Origin: Rhodospirillales bacterium
GTDB taxonomy: Bacteria; Pseudomonadota; Alphaproteobacteria; Rhodospirillales; Casp-alpha2
Assembly (NCBI GenBank): GCA_023145215.1
Contig: JAGLED010000001.1
Location: forward strand, 217,776-281,775
Direction of reading: 5' to 3'
Length of the DNA stretch: 64,000 nt
Shown here: one piece after another, positions 27,031 through 35,108 of the stretch
Position numbering within the stretch: the stretch's first letter is position 1
Layout: the number at the start of each line of letters is the position of its first letter
The notes under the pieces: generated by a model
The model's input: the letters and a program-made list of their open reading frames with translations, nothing else
Databases searched by the model: none
Told to the model about the DNA's origin: nothing
Translations under genes and position numbers: made by a program

Positions 27031-27939
27031 TCAATACAGTTGAAACTGCACGGGCACCGAGAGGGTCAGCTTGTCCTGGGCAAAGTCATTGGGAAGCGGC
27101 GGCAAGGGCGCAGCGCGTGTGATCATCCTGATCACCTCCTCGTCGAGCGCCCGAAAGCCGGTGCCCCGCTGGATGCGGGCCGCCATGACATCGCCGCCAC
27201 GGTTCATCGTGAAAGTCAGCACCGCCGTCCCTTCCTGGCGACGCCGACGCGCCGCCGACGGATACTCTTTATGCTGTTCCAACCACGCCTGTAACCGGGC
27301 GAAATAATTGTCCGCAGAACCGGGACGCCCCCCGGAGGTCGTATTTGCTCCATGCCCGACGTGTGCGGCGTTTTTCGTACCGGATTTGCCCGCCGACCCG
27401 GCGACTGTGGCTGTGTCCGTCGACGGCTGTGTCTGAGGCGGTTCCGTAGAGGCGACGTCCTCAGGTGCCGCAGCCTCCGACGCTGTTAACTGTGTTGCGG
27501 CAGGGACCGGTTTTGCGATTTCCGACTTCGCTTCACGGGGCGGCGTCGGTTTTGTCGGCACCTGTGCCAGTTCCATTTTCGGCGTCACTTCGGAAACGGG
27601 TACGGCTTCCGCACTCGGCGGTGCCACGGCTTCGACTTCCTGAGGATCATGTGGTTCGACCGCTTCCAATGGCGCCTTCACCTCGGCGGTTTCTGCGGTC
27701 GGCGGCGCCACCGGTTCGACGACGGCTTTTTCGGGTGCGTCAACGGCCTTGGCCGTCGGCGGCGTAACCGCCGTTGCACCGGGCGCACCGCCTGCCATGC
27801 CGAACGATACATCCATCCCGCCGACGCCCGGATTTGCGGCGCCGCTTCGCGTCGGTTCCCAGAGCAGCAGAATCAACGATCCATGCACCACAGCCGCAAC
27901 GAAGACCGCCGCCAGCCAGTGTCTGCGACGGATGCTCAT
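27031..27939 (-). CDS. tonB: TonB-type energy transducer
   Basis: A 302-residue transducer that links the proton-motive force to outer-membrane receptors. One N-terminal helix ('WLAAVFVAAVVHGSLILLLW') is followed by a long Pro/Ala/Glu/Val-rich periplasmic spacer (about residues 55-200). The C-terminal TonB domain has 'WLEQHKEYPSAARRRRQEGT' and 'ALDEEVIRMITRAAPLPPLP'. It is the last gene of the exbB-exbD-exbD-tonB operon and overlaps the upstream exbD by 4 bases, so translation is coupled. Fur-like boxes upstream of the operon suggest iron control. Confidence 0.93.
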   Translation of the reverse strand: MSIRRRHWLAAVFVAAVVHGSLILLLWEPTRSGAANPGVGGMDVSFGMAGGAPGATAVTPPTAKAVDAPEKAVVEPVAPPTAETAEVKAPLEAVEPHDPQEVEAVAPPSAEAVPVSEVTPKMELAQVPTKPTPPREAKSEIAKPVPAATQLTASEAAAPEDVASTEPPQTQPSTDTATVAGSAGKSGTKNAAHVGHGANTTSGGRPGSADNYFARLQAWLEQHKEYPSAARRRRQEGTAVLTFTMNRGGDVMAARIQRGTGFRALDEEVIRMITRAAPLPPLPNDFAQDKLTLSVPVQFQLY

Positions 27940-28349
27940 GGTGCCGACTTCGCAGATGTCAGAAGTTTGACCTTTTCCGCGCCCGCCGCCTTAAGCGCTT
28001 CCATCACCCGGATCACGTCCATCGCCGGCGCGGCGCCATCGGCCTTTACATGCACGAGCTTGTCCTCAGCACTTCGAACCGCGTCGCTGATCCGCGCCTC
28101 TAGGTCAGCGAGGACAACCGCTTCACCCCCCAGAAGCAAGCGCCCGTCTTTCGCGATTAAAATCTCCACCCGTTGCCCGCCCGCGTCCTTTTCACTGTCG
28201 GACACAGGCGGCTCGATCTTGATCGGATCGGTCTTCGAAAGCTGACCGGCCACCATGAAAAAGATCAGCAACAGAAACACCACGTTGATCAGCGGCATCA
28301 CGCGCTGATCCTCGTCCGGTCGTCGGCGTTTCGGTTGACCGAAAACCAT
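27936..28349 (-). CDS. exbD: ExbD family biopolymer transporter (second copy)
   Basis: The 137 residues have a single N-terminal membrane helix containing the conserved 'LINVVFLLLIFFMVAGQL'. In this helix the usual Asp of the proton path ('LIDVVF') is replaced by Asn. A periplasmic ExbD domain follows. The Asn substitution makes its role as a proton carrier doubtful and suggests it forms a heteromer with the first ExbD. It overlaps the first exbD by 1 base and tonB by 4 bases. Confidence 0.9.
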   Translation of the reverse strand: MVFGQPKRRRPDEDQRVMPLINVVFLLLIFFMVAGQLSKTDPIKIEPPVSDSEKDAGGQRVEILIAKDGRLLLGGEAVVLADLEARISDAVRSAEDKLVHVKADGAAPAMDVIRVMEALKAAGAEKVKLLTSAKSAP

Positions 28350-28729
28350 TAGCGCGCGACCGCCGGCACGATGAAGGAGACATCTCGCCCCCCTACCGCC
28401 GCGATCCGGTCGATCAACGCGACCGCCCGTTGAAGCGGCACGCCCGGTGCCGGCTTTATCAATACCGTCTGCGCCGGATCGGCTCGGAAACGTTGGCGCA
28501 ATGTCTTCAGCACGTCGTCGTCGCTCATCACCCGGCCGGAAAGCCTGAGATCGTCGGCCTGGAGTTCGACCAGCATCGCACCCGTCATTCCGCCCGCGCC
28601 GCCGGCCTTGGCGACGTTCAGTTCAAGGGTCCGCCAGGTCATAAACGAAGACGCCAACATGAAAAACACCAACAGGATGAACACCACATCGATGAGCGGT
28701 GTCATGGAAATGATCGCCGAACGGCGCAT
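28349..28729 (-). CDS. exbD: ExbD family biopolymer transporter (first copy)
   Basis: A 126-residue protein with the canonical 'MTPLIDVVFILLVFFMLASSF' helix, in which the proton-carrying Asp is present, and a periplasmic domain ending 'DVSFIVPAVAR'. The ATG at 28729 lies 4 bases after the exbB stop and gives the normal short cytosolic N-terminus. The track start is a TTG inside exbB. It works with ExbB and TonB as the proton-driven motor. Confidence 0.92.
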   Translation of the reverse strand: MRRSAIISMTPLIDVVFILLVFFMLASSFMTWRTLELNVAKAGGAGGMTGAMLVELQADDLRLSGRVMSDDDVLKTLRQRFRADPAQTVLIKPAPGVPLQRAVALIDRIAAVGGRDVSFIVPAVAR

Positions 28730-28733
28730 GGTT

Positions 28734-29489
28734 TCAGTCCGCGCCAATGCGCCGGGTACTGCGCCCGGCGTCGCCATAATCAATTGCCGGAAGCCGCGAC
28801 AGATCCTTTGTAAACACGTACTGGATCGCGTCGGCCATGGCGAGTTCGGTACGCTCCGTTATCCGCTCCAACCAATTGAAGACAGCCACGGTCGGGATCG
28901 CGACCGCCAATCCCACGGCGGTCGTCAACAAGGCTTCCCAGATACCGCCCGACAATACGGACGGATCGACCTGACTGCCCGCGGCCTCCATTTGCTGGAA
29001 CGCCGTGATCATGCCAAGCACCGTGCCGAACAGGCCAAGCAGCGGCGCCAGGCTGGCGATCACCTCCAACGGTCGGAGATACGTCCTCATCGCCTCGACG
29101 CGGCGTTTCCCAAATCGCTCGGCTTCGGCGCGAATACTTTCGCCCGTGAGATCGCCCCGGATATGCCCACGCAAAGCGACAGCGAGCGTCTGCGCAACCG
29201 GGTTCTTGTCGCCCTGCACGCACGCCAGAGCTTCCAGCGGTTTGCCGAGCCGTGTGAGTTTTACGGCGCGTTCGACATTGATCAGACGCGTCGCCCGTAC
29301 GGACCGGAATTGCCAGAGTTTCAGCACCGCGATCGCCATCGCCATAACGGACATCCCGATCAACACGGCCACTACCGGTCCGCCCAGAACGAGCATTTCC
29401 CAGGCCCGGGCCAGGATGCCGGCGCCCGGATCGGCGGCCATTGACGGCAGCGCCACGGCGTCAACGGTAGGGGTCGGCGGTTCCTGCAT
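28734..29489 (-). CDS. exbB: ExbB family (MotA/TolQ/ExbB) proton channel
   Basis: A 251-residue inner-membrane protein with three helices: 'LVLGGPVVAVLIGMSVMAMA' near 35-55, 'IASLAPLLGLFGTVLGMI' near 145 and 'ALLTTAVGLAVAIPTVAVFN' near 190. The last two carry the family signature of the pentameric proton channel. An ideal GGAG site places the start at the ATG 29489; the track's first codon is a TTG. It is preceded after 16 bases by a small exported protein gene and followed by two exbD genes and tonB. Confidence 0.93.
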   Translation of the reverse strand: MQEPPTPTVDAVALPSMAADPGAGILARAWEMLVLGGPVVAVLIGMSVMAMAIAVLKLWQFRSVRATRLINVERAVKLTRLGKPLEALACVQGDKNPVAQTLAVALRGHIRGDLTGESIRAEAERFGKRRVEAMRTYLRPLEVIASLAPLLGLFGTVLGMITAFQQMEAAGSQVDPSVLSGGIWEALLTTAVGLAVAIPTVAVFNWLERITERTELAMADAIQYVFTKDLSRLPAIDYGDAGRSTRRIGAD

Positions 29490-29505
29490 GATGTTCTCCA
29501 GCAAC

Positions 29506-29922
29506 TTATTTGATGAACTCGATCCGCCCCAACGACGATGTCTTTGACATCGCCAGGCAGGTGGCCGGGGCCTGGCCGCTGCACGCCCTGATATCGTTTA
29601 GGAGGATATGTTGGATGGTGTCGCAACCGAGGCCCGTGACGTCGAACAGCTTGACCCGCGTCTTACCGGCCGGCAGGGGACCGCCTTCGACGACAACCCT
29701 ATTGGCGATGACACCGGTTTTGTCGAAGAAAACCAGGTCCGGTTTAAAACTGCCGATCGCGACCGAGGTCTTGTTTCCGAACACCATAAAGACGCGGCAG
29801 CCCGTGCCGGCCGGTTCGACTTTATTCAGTTCCAGAGTGAGTTCACCATCCGCATAGGCGACACCTGTCGCCGACATGATCATTGCATATGCAACGAATA
29901 TCCCAGCTATCGGTTTCAACAC
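29506..29922 (-). CDS. Small exported protein of the TonB operon
   Basis: From the GTG at 29922 the product is 138 residues with a clear signal peptide ('GIFVAYAMIMSATGVAYADG'). The mature part is beta-rich with three or four cysteines ('GTGCRVFM', 'TGLGCDTIQ', 'RACSGQAPATCLAM'), which suggests disulfides in the periplasm. No name is known to me; similar small secreted proteins occur in alphaproteobacterial tonB-exbBD operons. The track ORF starts at 29988 (ATG) and adds 22 residues. It is the first gene of the operon, downstream of the Fur-like boxes. Confidence 0.75.
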   Translation of the reverse strand: MLKPIAGIFVAYAMIMSATGVAYADGELTLELNKVEPAGTGCRVFMVFGNKTSVAIGSFKPDLVFFDKTGVIANRVVVEGGPLPAGKTRVKLFDVTGLGCDTIQHILLNDIRACSGQAPATCLAMSKTSSLGRIEFIK

Positions 29923-30149
29923 AGTGATCGCGCCCCGTTCGTTTTCTGCCGTCGCGTCTGCAGGAACCGTGTTCGGCATAACGGCCAATTATTCGTTCCC
30001 GTCCCTCGTTCTTCGAACGACCAAACCTGACGGATCTTCATCGGGCGCGTGGCGGCTGCTCGCCTCGCCCACACCCTCCGCGACAAGATCGTCGTCATCA
30101 GGATTTGCAATCGTCATCCATCACAAAAAAAGGGCTTTTGCCCATTTTC

Positions 30150-30170
30150 TGCGAATGATTATTAATATCA
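30150..30170. promoter_or_regulatory. Fur-like box, copy 1
   Basis: Contains GCGAATGATTATTA and matches copy 2 (30281) at 20 of 21 positions. It resembles iron-regulator boxes built on the AATGATTAT core. It is nearer to the TonB operon, whose first gene begins about 230 bases away. Confidence 0.5.
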
Positions 30171-30280
30171 CTCCTCCGTGTAGCCGTTCCACTCTCGTGA
30201 CGTTTGCGCGTTCATCAATCACTTTTGTGAAATCGTCACCGCCCTCAGCCGGCGGGCATCGGCATCAGGCCTTGCTTAAT

Positions 30281-30301
30281 TGCGAATGATTATTACTATC
30301 A
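30281..30301. promoter_or_regulatory. Fur-like box, copy 2
   Basis: Second copy of the 21-base box, 131 bases downstream of copy 1 in the same orientation, with one base difference (C for A). It lies about 80 bases upstream of the AraC regulator start and could control that gene. Confidence 0.5.
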
Positions 30302-30379
30302 TAATGCGGCGGCCCTGCAGGAACTACCGTCTGAGAAATCACAAAATACTTTTGGGACAATACGAGCGGAACGGGCGAA

Positions 30380-31399
30380 TTGAGCCATCGGAATGTGAAA
30401 TCGAACCTGTCACGGTGCCGCGACGACCAGCCACCGGTTCATGAAGACGCCGTGGCGGACGGCATGCATACGCAGGTCGCGCGCGATATCGGACGCGAAC
30501 ACGAGACCGTGACGTCGCATATCGGTGAAACCAGCGTGGTCATTCATCCGGGTTTCAACAACTCCCGTTGTCACGGCGGTCTTCGCGTGCACGCGGCCGA
30601 CAAAATGGAAACACATGATCTCAACATGGAGACCAAAGTCCAGGCGGCGCTCACGATTGCGGTATTCCTGGAAGGCGTGGTGACCATGGAGTTGGACGGG
30701 AAACGCATCGCGCTTGGAAACAGCGACGGTCCAAGCGGTCACGTGTGGGTGGTGTCGGCGCAATGTTCGAGCCGTTCTGTCTCCCAAGAAGGGGCACGCG
30801 TCCGCATGGTGCTTGTATCGGCACCCAGGCGGTGGATCGAGCAATATCTAAACGGATCACCGGGCGACAACCAGATCGCACGATGGTTGTGCTCACACGG
30901 GGAAGAGACCCGTTGGACGCCGTCAAAAAGAGTCCTGGCCCTCTGCGAGCAGATTCTCAATCCGCCGCGCGCCCCTCTTGCAATCCAACGCATGCGCATC
31001 GAGAGCAAAGCCCTCGAAATTTTTTCGGAAGGCCTCGCGACCATTGCCGGTGTTTCGGAAGCCGAGCTGTCCACCGGATCCGTGCGCGCGATCGGGCGCG
31101 CCCAGACGATCCGGCGTTATCTCGTCGACCACATCGACGAAGATCTCTCTCTCAAGGACATCGCCAGGGAAGTCGGGTTCAGCGTCGAGTCCATGCAACG
31201 CGCCTTCAAGACCGCTTACAACAGCACCATTGGCGAGTTCGTTCGTGAGTACCGGTTGCATCAGGCCCGTCAGGCGCTGATCTCGGAAGGCATCAGTGTC
31301 AGCGAGGCCGCTTACAGAGCCAGGTACGCCAATCCGGCCAATTTCTCGACGGCATTCAAACGTTTGTTCGGTGTCGCACCGTCAATGGTTCGGGCGTGA
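30380..31399 (+). CDS. AraC-family transcriptional regulator
   Basis: Up to 339 residues. The C-terminal about 100 residues hold the two helix-turn-helix units of AraC ('LSLKDIAREVGFSVESMQRA' and 'ISVSEAAYRARYANPANFST') ending 'FGVAPSMVRA'. The N-terminal part has no recognised ligand domain but resembles PchR-type siderophore regulators. The start is uncertain: the track codon is a TTG, and an in-frame ATG at 30464 would remove 28 residues. The divergent TonB operon and the Fur-like boxes suggest iron-uptake control. Confidence 0.88.
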   Translation: MSHRNVKSNLSRCRDDQPPVHEDAVADGMHTQVARDIGREHETVTSHIGETSVVIHPGFNNSRCHGGLRVHAADKMETHDLNMETKVQAALTIAVFLEGVVTMELDGKRIALGNSDGPSGHVWVVSAQCSSRSVSQEGARVRMVLVSAPRRWIEQYLNGSPGDNQIARWLCSHGEETRWTPSKRVLALCEQILNPPRAPLAIQRMRIESKALEIFSEGLATIAGVSEAELSTGSVRAIGRAQTIRRYLVDHIDEDLSLKDIAREVGFSVESMQRAFKTAYNSTIGEFVREYRLHQARQALISEGISVSEAAYRARYANPANFSTAFKRLFGVAPSMVRA

Positions 31400-31498
31400 G
31401 CTGATGCCAGGCGTCTGAATACGAAAGGCGGTGGCGACGAACGGCAAGGCCTTCATGCTATCAGCGCCTTTGGGTAGGGAAATTGCAAGGTGGAGGAG

Positions 31499-31574
31499 TG
31501 GTGCCGCTTGTCAGACTTGAACTGACGACCCCATCATTACGAATGATGTGCTCTACCAACTGAGCTAAAGCGGC
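31499..31574 (-). tRNA. tRNA-Thr (anticodon CGT)
   Basis: The reverse complement folds as a cloverleaf. The acceptor arm is GCCGCTT/AAGCGGC, the D-arm is GCTC/GAGC, the anticodon stem-loop CATCA-TTCGTAA-TGATG gives anticodon CGT, and the T-arm is GTCAG-TTCAAGT-CTGAC. The discriminator A and CCA end are encoded. It is 76 nt long and decodes ACG threonine codons. Confidence 0.95.
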
Positions 31575-31598
31575 CCACGGGCGCGTTCGTGCGCGCGA

Positions 31599-31626
31599 AA
31601 ACTACACCGAACGTCTTAACTGTCAA
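31599..31626 (-). promoter_or_regulatory. Promoter of tRNA-Thr
   Basis: On the minus strand TTGACA is followed after 16 bases by TAGTTT, 25 bases upstream of the tRNA 5' end. Its -35 box is identical to that of the tRNA-Ala promoter in this window. Confidence 0.55.
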
Positions 31627-31647
31627 GAACTGAGATTTCGTTAAGGC

Positions 31648-32784
31648 TCAGATCAGCGACGTATCACCATCATAAGCGGTAACATACCACGATTCCGGCG
31701 CCGCGAGGGTGTCTGCCAGTCCCGGGGAGAGCGCCTTAAAAAAGAACGGGAACGTCGCCATCGGTCGCGACATCGGCTTGGTTTTCATCACTTCGGCGCG
31801 CACCCCCTGAGGCAGGCCGATCACTTCCAAGACATGGCATTTTTTCGCCATGGCGTATTCGTAAGCGCCGGCCAGCAAGGATTTCAATACCGCCGGGTCA
31901 TCCCCATCGATGAACAGATCGGCGATTTTCATCCGCTTGAGTCCAATCGCCGGCGCGTCTTCGCGCACCAGAACCGCATACCCCTTGAGGTCCCCCCCCT
32001 CGTCAAACCGCAGGAACCGCACGTCGTCTTTCGCCGCGCCCAGGGAAAAATACCATTTGAGCGTCGCCGCATCCCGGCTCGCCAGCATGACGCCCGGCAG
32101 TTGTTTCTTGCGCCGCGCCCAAAGATCGTCGAAGGCCGCGTCGACGGCGCCGAGCCCAACCGGCGTAATCTTATCCAGCGCGCCGTATGGCCGCCGCCCG
32201 GCAAGCCGCATCGAAAAGTCGAGCGGCACCGAACCCAACAGGCCCAGCATACCGGCGACGAAAGGCCCTTTGCCCTTCTTGCGGAACGCCGCCTTCAGGA
32301 ACCCGGGCGCGTCTACGACCCAGTATAGTATGTCGCCGTAACCGGGCTGCGGCATCTTCGAGCCGCCGAACGCAAGGCAGCGCTTACCCGCCGGCGGGTT
32401 CGCCGACGAAATCAGAACCACGTCGACATTGTCCTGACCAAAGAATGCCTCGCAAAGGCGCGGTGTCTCGGTCCGGTAATCCGCATCCAGCGCCCACGCC
32501 CGCGCGCTTGAGATCAGCACAGGTTTGCCGTCGAGCCAGGACACCTGGGGAATGTTGCCGAAAAAACCTTTGATCGACCCGGCGTCTTCGAGGACCCAAC
32601 CGAGCGCCACATCTTTTGCATGATGGGCGAGTGCAGGATTGTCGACCCACAGTCCGCGCCAGTGCCTGATAACGGCTTCCGGCCCGTCGGGCATCACGAG
32701 CCCGAGCGCTGCTAGAAAATCGGTAATCGCGGGGGCGTCATCGACGGTTGCGGCGCGCAGCGCCCCCTTCTGTTCGCTCGACAT
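31648..32784 (-). CDS. GNAT-like acyltransferase of unknown function
   Basis: A 378-residue protein. The N-terminal third reads as a GNAT fold ('LRAATVDDAPAITDFLAAL', 'VALGWVLEDAGSIKGFFGNI', 'ARAWALDADYRTETPRL'). The C-terminal half looks like a second degenerate acyltransferase domain ('GYAVLVREDAPAIGLKRMKI'). Such double-domain proteins often sit with polysaccharide deacetylases and glycan genes. It begins 2 bases after a deacetylase gene and is the last gene of the hemC operon. Acceptor and donor are unknown. Confidence 0.75.
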   Translation of the reverse strand: MSSEQKGALRAATVDDAPAITDFLAALGLVMPDGPEAVIRHWRGLWVDNPALAHHAKDVALGWVLEDAGSIKGFFGNIPQVSWLDGKPVLISSARAWALDADYRTETPRLCEAFFGQDNVDVVLISSANPPAGKRCLAFGGSKMPQPGYGDILYWVVDAPGFLKAAFRKKGKGPFVAGMLGLLGSVPLDFSMRLAGRRPYGALDKITPVGLGAVDAAFDDLWARRKKQLPGVMLASRDAATLKWYFSLGAAKDDVRFLRFDEGGDLKGYAVLVREDAPAIGLKRMKIADLFIDGDDPAVLKSLLAGAYEYAMAKKCHVLEVIGLPQGVRAEVMKTKPMSRPMATFPFFFKALSPGLADTLAAPESWYVTAYDGDTSLI

Positions 32785-32786
32785 GG

Positions 32787-33623
32787 TCAGTCACCCAGAA
32801 AATAACGGAGTTGATAATTACCCCAATTGGCGAGCAGATGATCGCGCCGGATATCGAACGCAGACGCACCGGTCCGGTTAGCACCACGATGACCCGTCAG
32901 GAAAGACGCATAGCCCGCATCCGCCGCCATCGCGGGGTGCCGGTCCGGGTCATAGTCGATCCCGGCACGGCCGAACGGGCAGCAAAAATGCCGGCAAGGT
33001 ACGCCGGTCCCGCGCTCGATCGCTTCCCGCGACCTCACCAGTTCCCCCATCGCATCCTGATCCGACAGATCCTTCAGGTGGACATGCCCGACGCTGTGCG
33101 AGCCGATGGTCATACCCGCTTCCGTCATGACGCGGCAATCATCCCAGGTCAGGAACTCCATCAACCTTTCACCGTCATCGTAAAAAGCCAGCAGGCGGTC
33201 GCGATCCGTATCGATATCTGTGCCGATGTAACCGGTTGCGACAAAAAAAGCCGCGACGGCATTCTCGGCCGCCAGGATCGGCACCGCGTTCTCGATCCAG
33301 TTCTTGAAGCCGTCATCGAACGTGATGCAGATATAGCGGCCGTCGATCGGCGCCCTGGACGAAATCATCTCGATCGCATCGTCTATGCCGATAATCTCGC
33401 CGATGGTTTTGAAATAACGTATCTGCCGTTCGAAACCGGCGCGTTCATCGTCAAAGACATGATGGTAATAGGGGAACCGCACCCAATCGGATCTCCGTGT
33501 GGGCGACCGGGTCATGGAGAGGCCGGCGATCGCCGCCGCGCGGCCCGCGTTTCGCAGTCGTTGCGCCGCACTCTCCCCGGCCATGAAGGCGCGGTAGGTA
33601 CGGATCGGCTGATGCGTGGTCAC
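32787..33623 (-). CDS. Polysaccharide deacetylase family protein
   Basis: A NodB-type carbohydrate esterase 4 protein of 278 residues. Motif 1 'ICITFDDGFKNW' carries the Asp pair, motif 2 'IGSHSVGHVHL' carries the zinc His residues, and 'CRHFCCPFGR' matches motif 3. No signal peptide is evident. It starts with a GTG that overlaps the hemY stop (GTGA), so translation is coupled. Cytosolic or surface glycan N-deacetylation is plausible; the substrate is unknown. Confidence 0.88.
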   Translation of the reverse strand: MTTHQPIRTYRAFMAGESAAQRLRNAGRAAAIAGLSMTRSPTRRSDWVRFPYYHHVFDDERAGFERQIRYFKTIGEIIGIDDAIEMISSRAPIDGRYICITFDDGFKNWIENAVPILAAENAVAAFFVATGYIGTDIDTDRDRLLAFYDDGERLMEFLTWDDCRVMTEAGMTIGSHSVGHVHLKDLSDQDAMGELVRSREAIERGTGVPCRHFCCPFGRAGIDYDPDRHPAMAADAGYASFLTGHRGANRTGASAFDIRRDHLLANWGNYQLRYFLGD

Positions 33624-35089
33624 GTCTTTGTCGTCGCGGCGCGTGCATGCACGGACGCCGGCGTCACGTCGGCCGCCACCGCGGCAACGTCACTGGCATC
33701 CGGGTCCTTTGGACCGGTGGTCGCGGCGCGGTCATCGCCTTCCAGCGCGGACCCCGATTCCGCGAATGACGGCTTCGGCAGGCCCGAGATATGTGGCGGC
33801 GTCCGCCAAGTATAACTGTCGAACGCATTGCAGTTCCCGCAATGTGACGTCCAGACCGCAACGGCGTTGCCGCATTCGCCACAGACCCATTTCTCATCCC
33901 CAGGCGCACTGCCGGCACGGACCAGCCATTCGCGCGCCTTCGTGAGATCGCCGTTTTCGCGTTCTTCGAGTTCCGCCATCATCCGGCAAATCCGCGCCTG
34001 CGGCTCCAACCCGTCACCGGCACCGGCTTCTTGGAGATGCTTGCGCGCTTCGCCCCACAACTCGGCACCCAGCGCAGCGCGCGCGAGCGCGACATGGCTT
34101 TCCGGGTGATCACTGTTCACGGCGGCCAGTTTCTCGCTGGCCTTGACCCGCGCAATACCGTCCGGCGCCTTGCGCGCGTCCCAGTAAGGTTCAAGCAGGT
34201 CGGGGTGCGGTGTTTTCGCCCAAGTCTTCTCGGCCACGCTGGTCGCCTTGCGATGCTGGCCGTCCGCAGTATATCGGCGGACCAGGGCGACCACCGCCGG
34301 GATCAAATCAGGTGCCATATCCGCCGCCGATTTGAGCTGTTTCAGCGCCTTCGCGCTGTCACCCGCATCCTCGGACTCCTTTGAGAGTTCAAAAGCGATC
34401 ACGGCACGGCGCCGCTCGGCTTCGGGTTTTTCCAGAAGCCGCTTTTTAGCCATGTCGTCGTTCGTATCGGCAGCGCTGAGCCAGGCGCCGCTGCCGGATT
34501 GCAGTTCAAACAGCGTCGCCGCGACCCATTCACTGCCGGGCTGCATCCGATGCGCTGCCTCGGCAAGTTCGAGCGCGCGCGACTTGTTGCCCGCCTTGAC
34601 CGCCTGCGTCAGCAACCCGCGCAAGCCCAGAAACTTGGTCTCCGGGTCGTCCAGCATATCGGTGAAGAACTTTTCGGCGGCCTTCTCATCCCCGTCCAAC
34701 TGCGCCGATTGCGCCGACAGAAGCCGCGTCAGCGGCGCCGAGTCCGACAAGAGCGCTTCCGCCCGGCGGGCCTGACGCCGCGCTTCAGGTGCGTCCCCGG
34801 CGGCGACCGCGACCATGCCACTGGAAAGCGCCGTATAGCCTTTGCGCTGGCGCCGTTCCTTCATTGCCGTGGTGATTTCACCCGGGACGGCACGCAGAAA
34901 CCGCCAGAAGCGGTACAGTCCGGCAGTCAGCGCGGCGAACAACAGGACCGCCGCCATCATCACGCCGACCGAAGTGTCGAGCCGCCAGCCCTGCCATTCG
35001 AGCGTTACATCGCCCGGATTCTGCACGAACCAGACCACGCCGAGCACGACGAAACAAAGAAACGCCAGGAAGAATATCCAACGCCACAT
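33620..35089 (-). CDS. hemY: HemY-like TPR membrane protein with C-terminal zinc ribbon
   Basis: The start at 35089 gives 489 residues. Two N-terminal helices ('WRWIFFLAFLCFVVLGVVWF' and 'VMMAAVLLFAALTAGLYRFW') are followed by a HemY_N segment and TPR repeats through about residue 400. The C-terminal part has a C-x2-C...C-x2-C pair ('WVCGECGNAVA' and 'HCGNCNAF') that would bind zinc. HemY helps the late heme pathway, possibly as a scaffold, and is not the oxidase of the same name. It lies 19 bases after mic60. The track N-terminus of 53 extra residues runs into mic60. Confidence 0.88.
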   Translation of the reverse strand: MWRWIFFLAFLCFVVLGVVWFVQNPGDVTLEWQGWRLDTSVGVMMAAVLLFAALTAGLYRFWRFLRAVPGEITTAMKERRQRKGYTALSSGMVAVAAGDAPEARRQARRAEALLSDSAPLTRLLSAQSAQLDGDEKAAEKFFTDMLDDPETKFLGLRGLLTQAVKAGNKSRALELAEAAHRMQPGSEWVAATLFELQSGSGAWLSAADTNDDMAKKRLLEKPEAERRRAVIAFELSKESEDAGDSAKALKQLKSAADMAPDLIPAVVALVRRYTADGQHRKATSVAEKTWAKTPHPDLLEPYWDARKAPDGIARVKASEKLAAVNSDHPESHVALARAALGAELWGEARKHLQEAGAGDGLEPQARICRMMAELEERENGDLTKAREWLVRAGSAPGDEKWVCGECGNAVAVWTSHCGNCNAFDSYTWRTPPHISGLPKPSFAESGSALEGDDRAATTGPKDPDASDVAAVAADVTPASVHARAATTKT

Positions 35090-35108
35090 GGCTTTTTGTC
35101 CTTCCCCG

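Larger units (their letters stand above)
29923..30379. other. Intergenic control region between the TonB operon and the AraC gene
   Basis: About 460 bases between divergent genes. I find no convincing coding frame; the three track ORFs here are shadows that run across the flanking gene ends. The notable content is two nearly identical 21-base boxes described separately, in AT-richer surroundings that contrast with the flanking genes. No RNA gene was recognised. Confidence 0.6.

Noticed and set aside
31499-31574. tRNA-Thr as an integration site
   Set aside because: No integrase, no duplicated tRNA 3' end and ordinary core genes on both sides.
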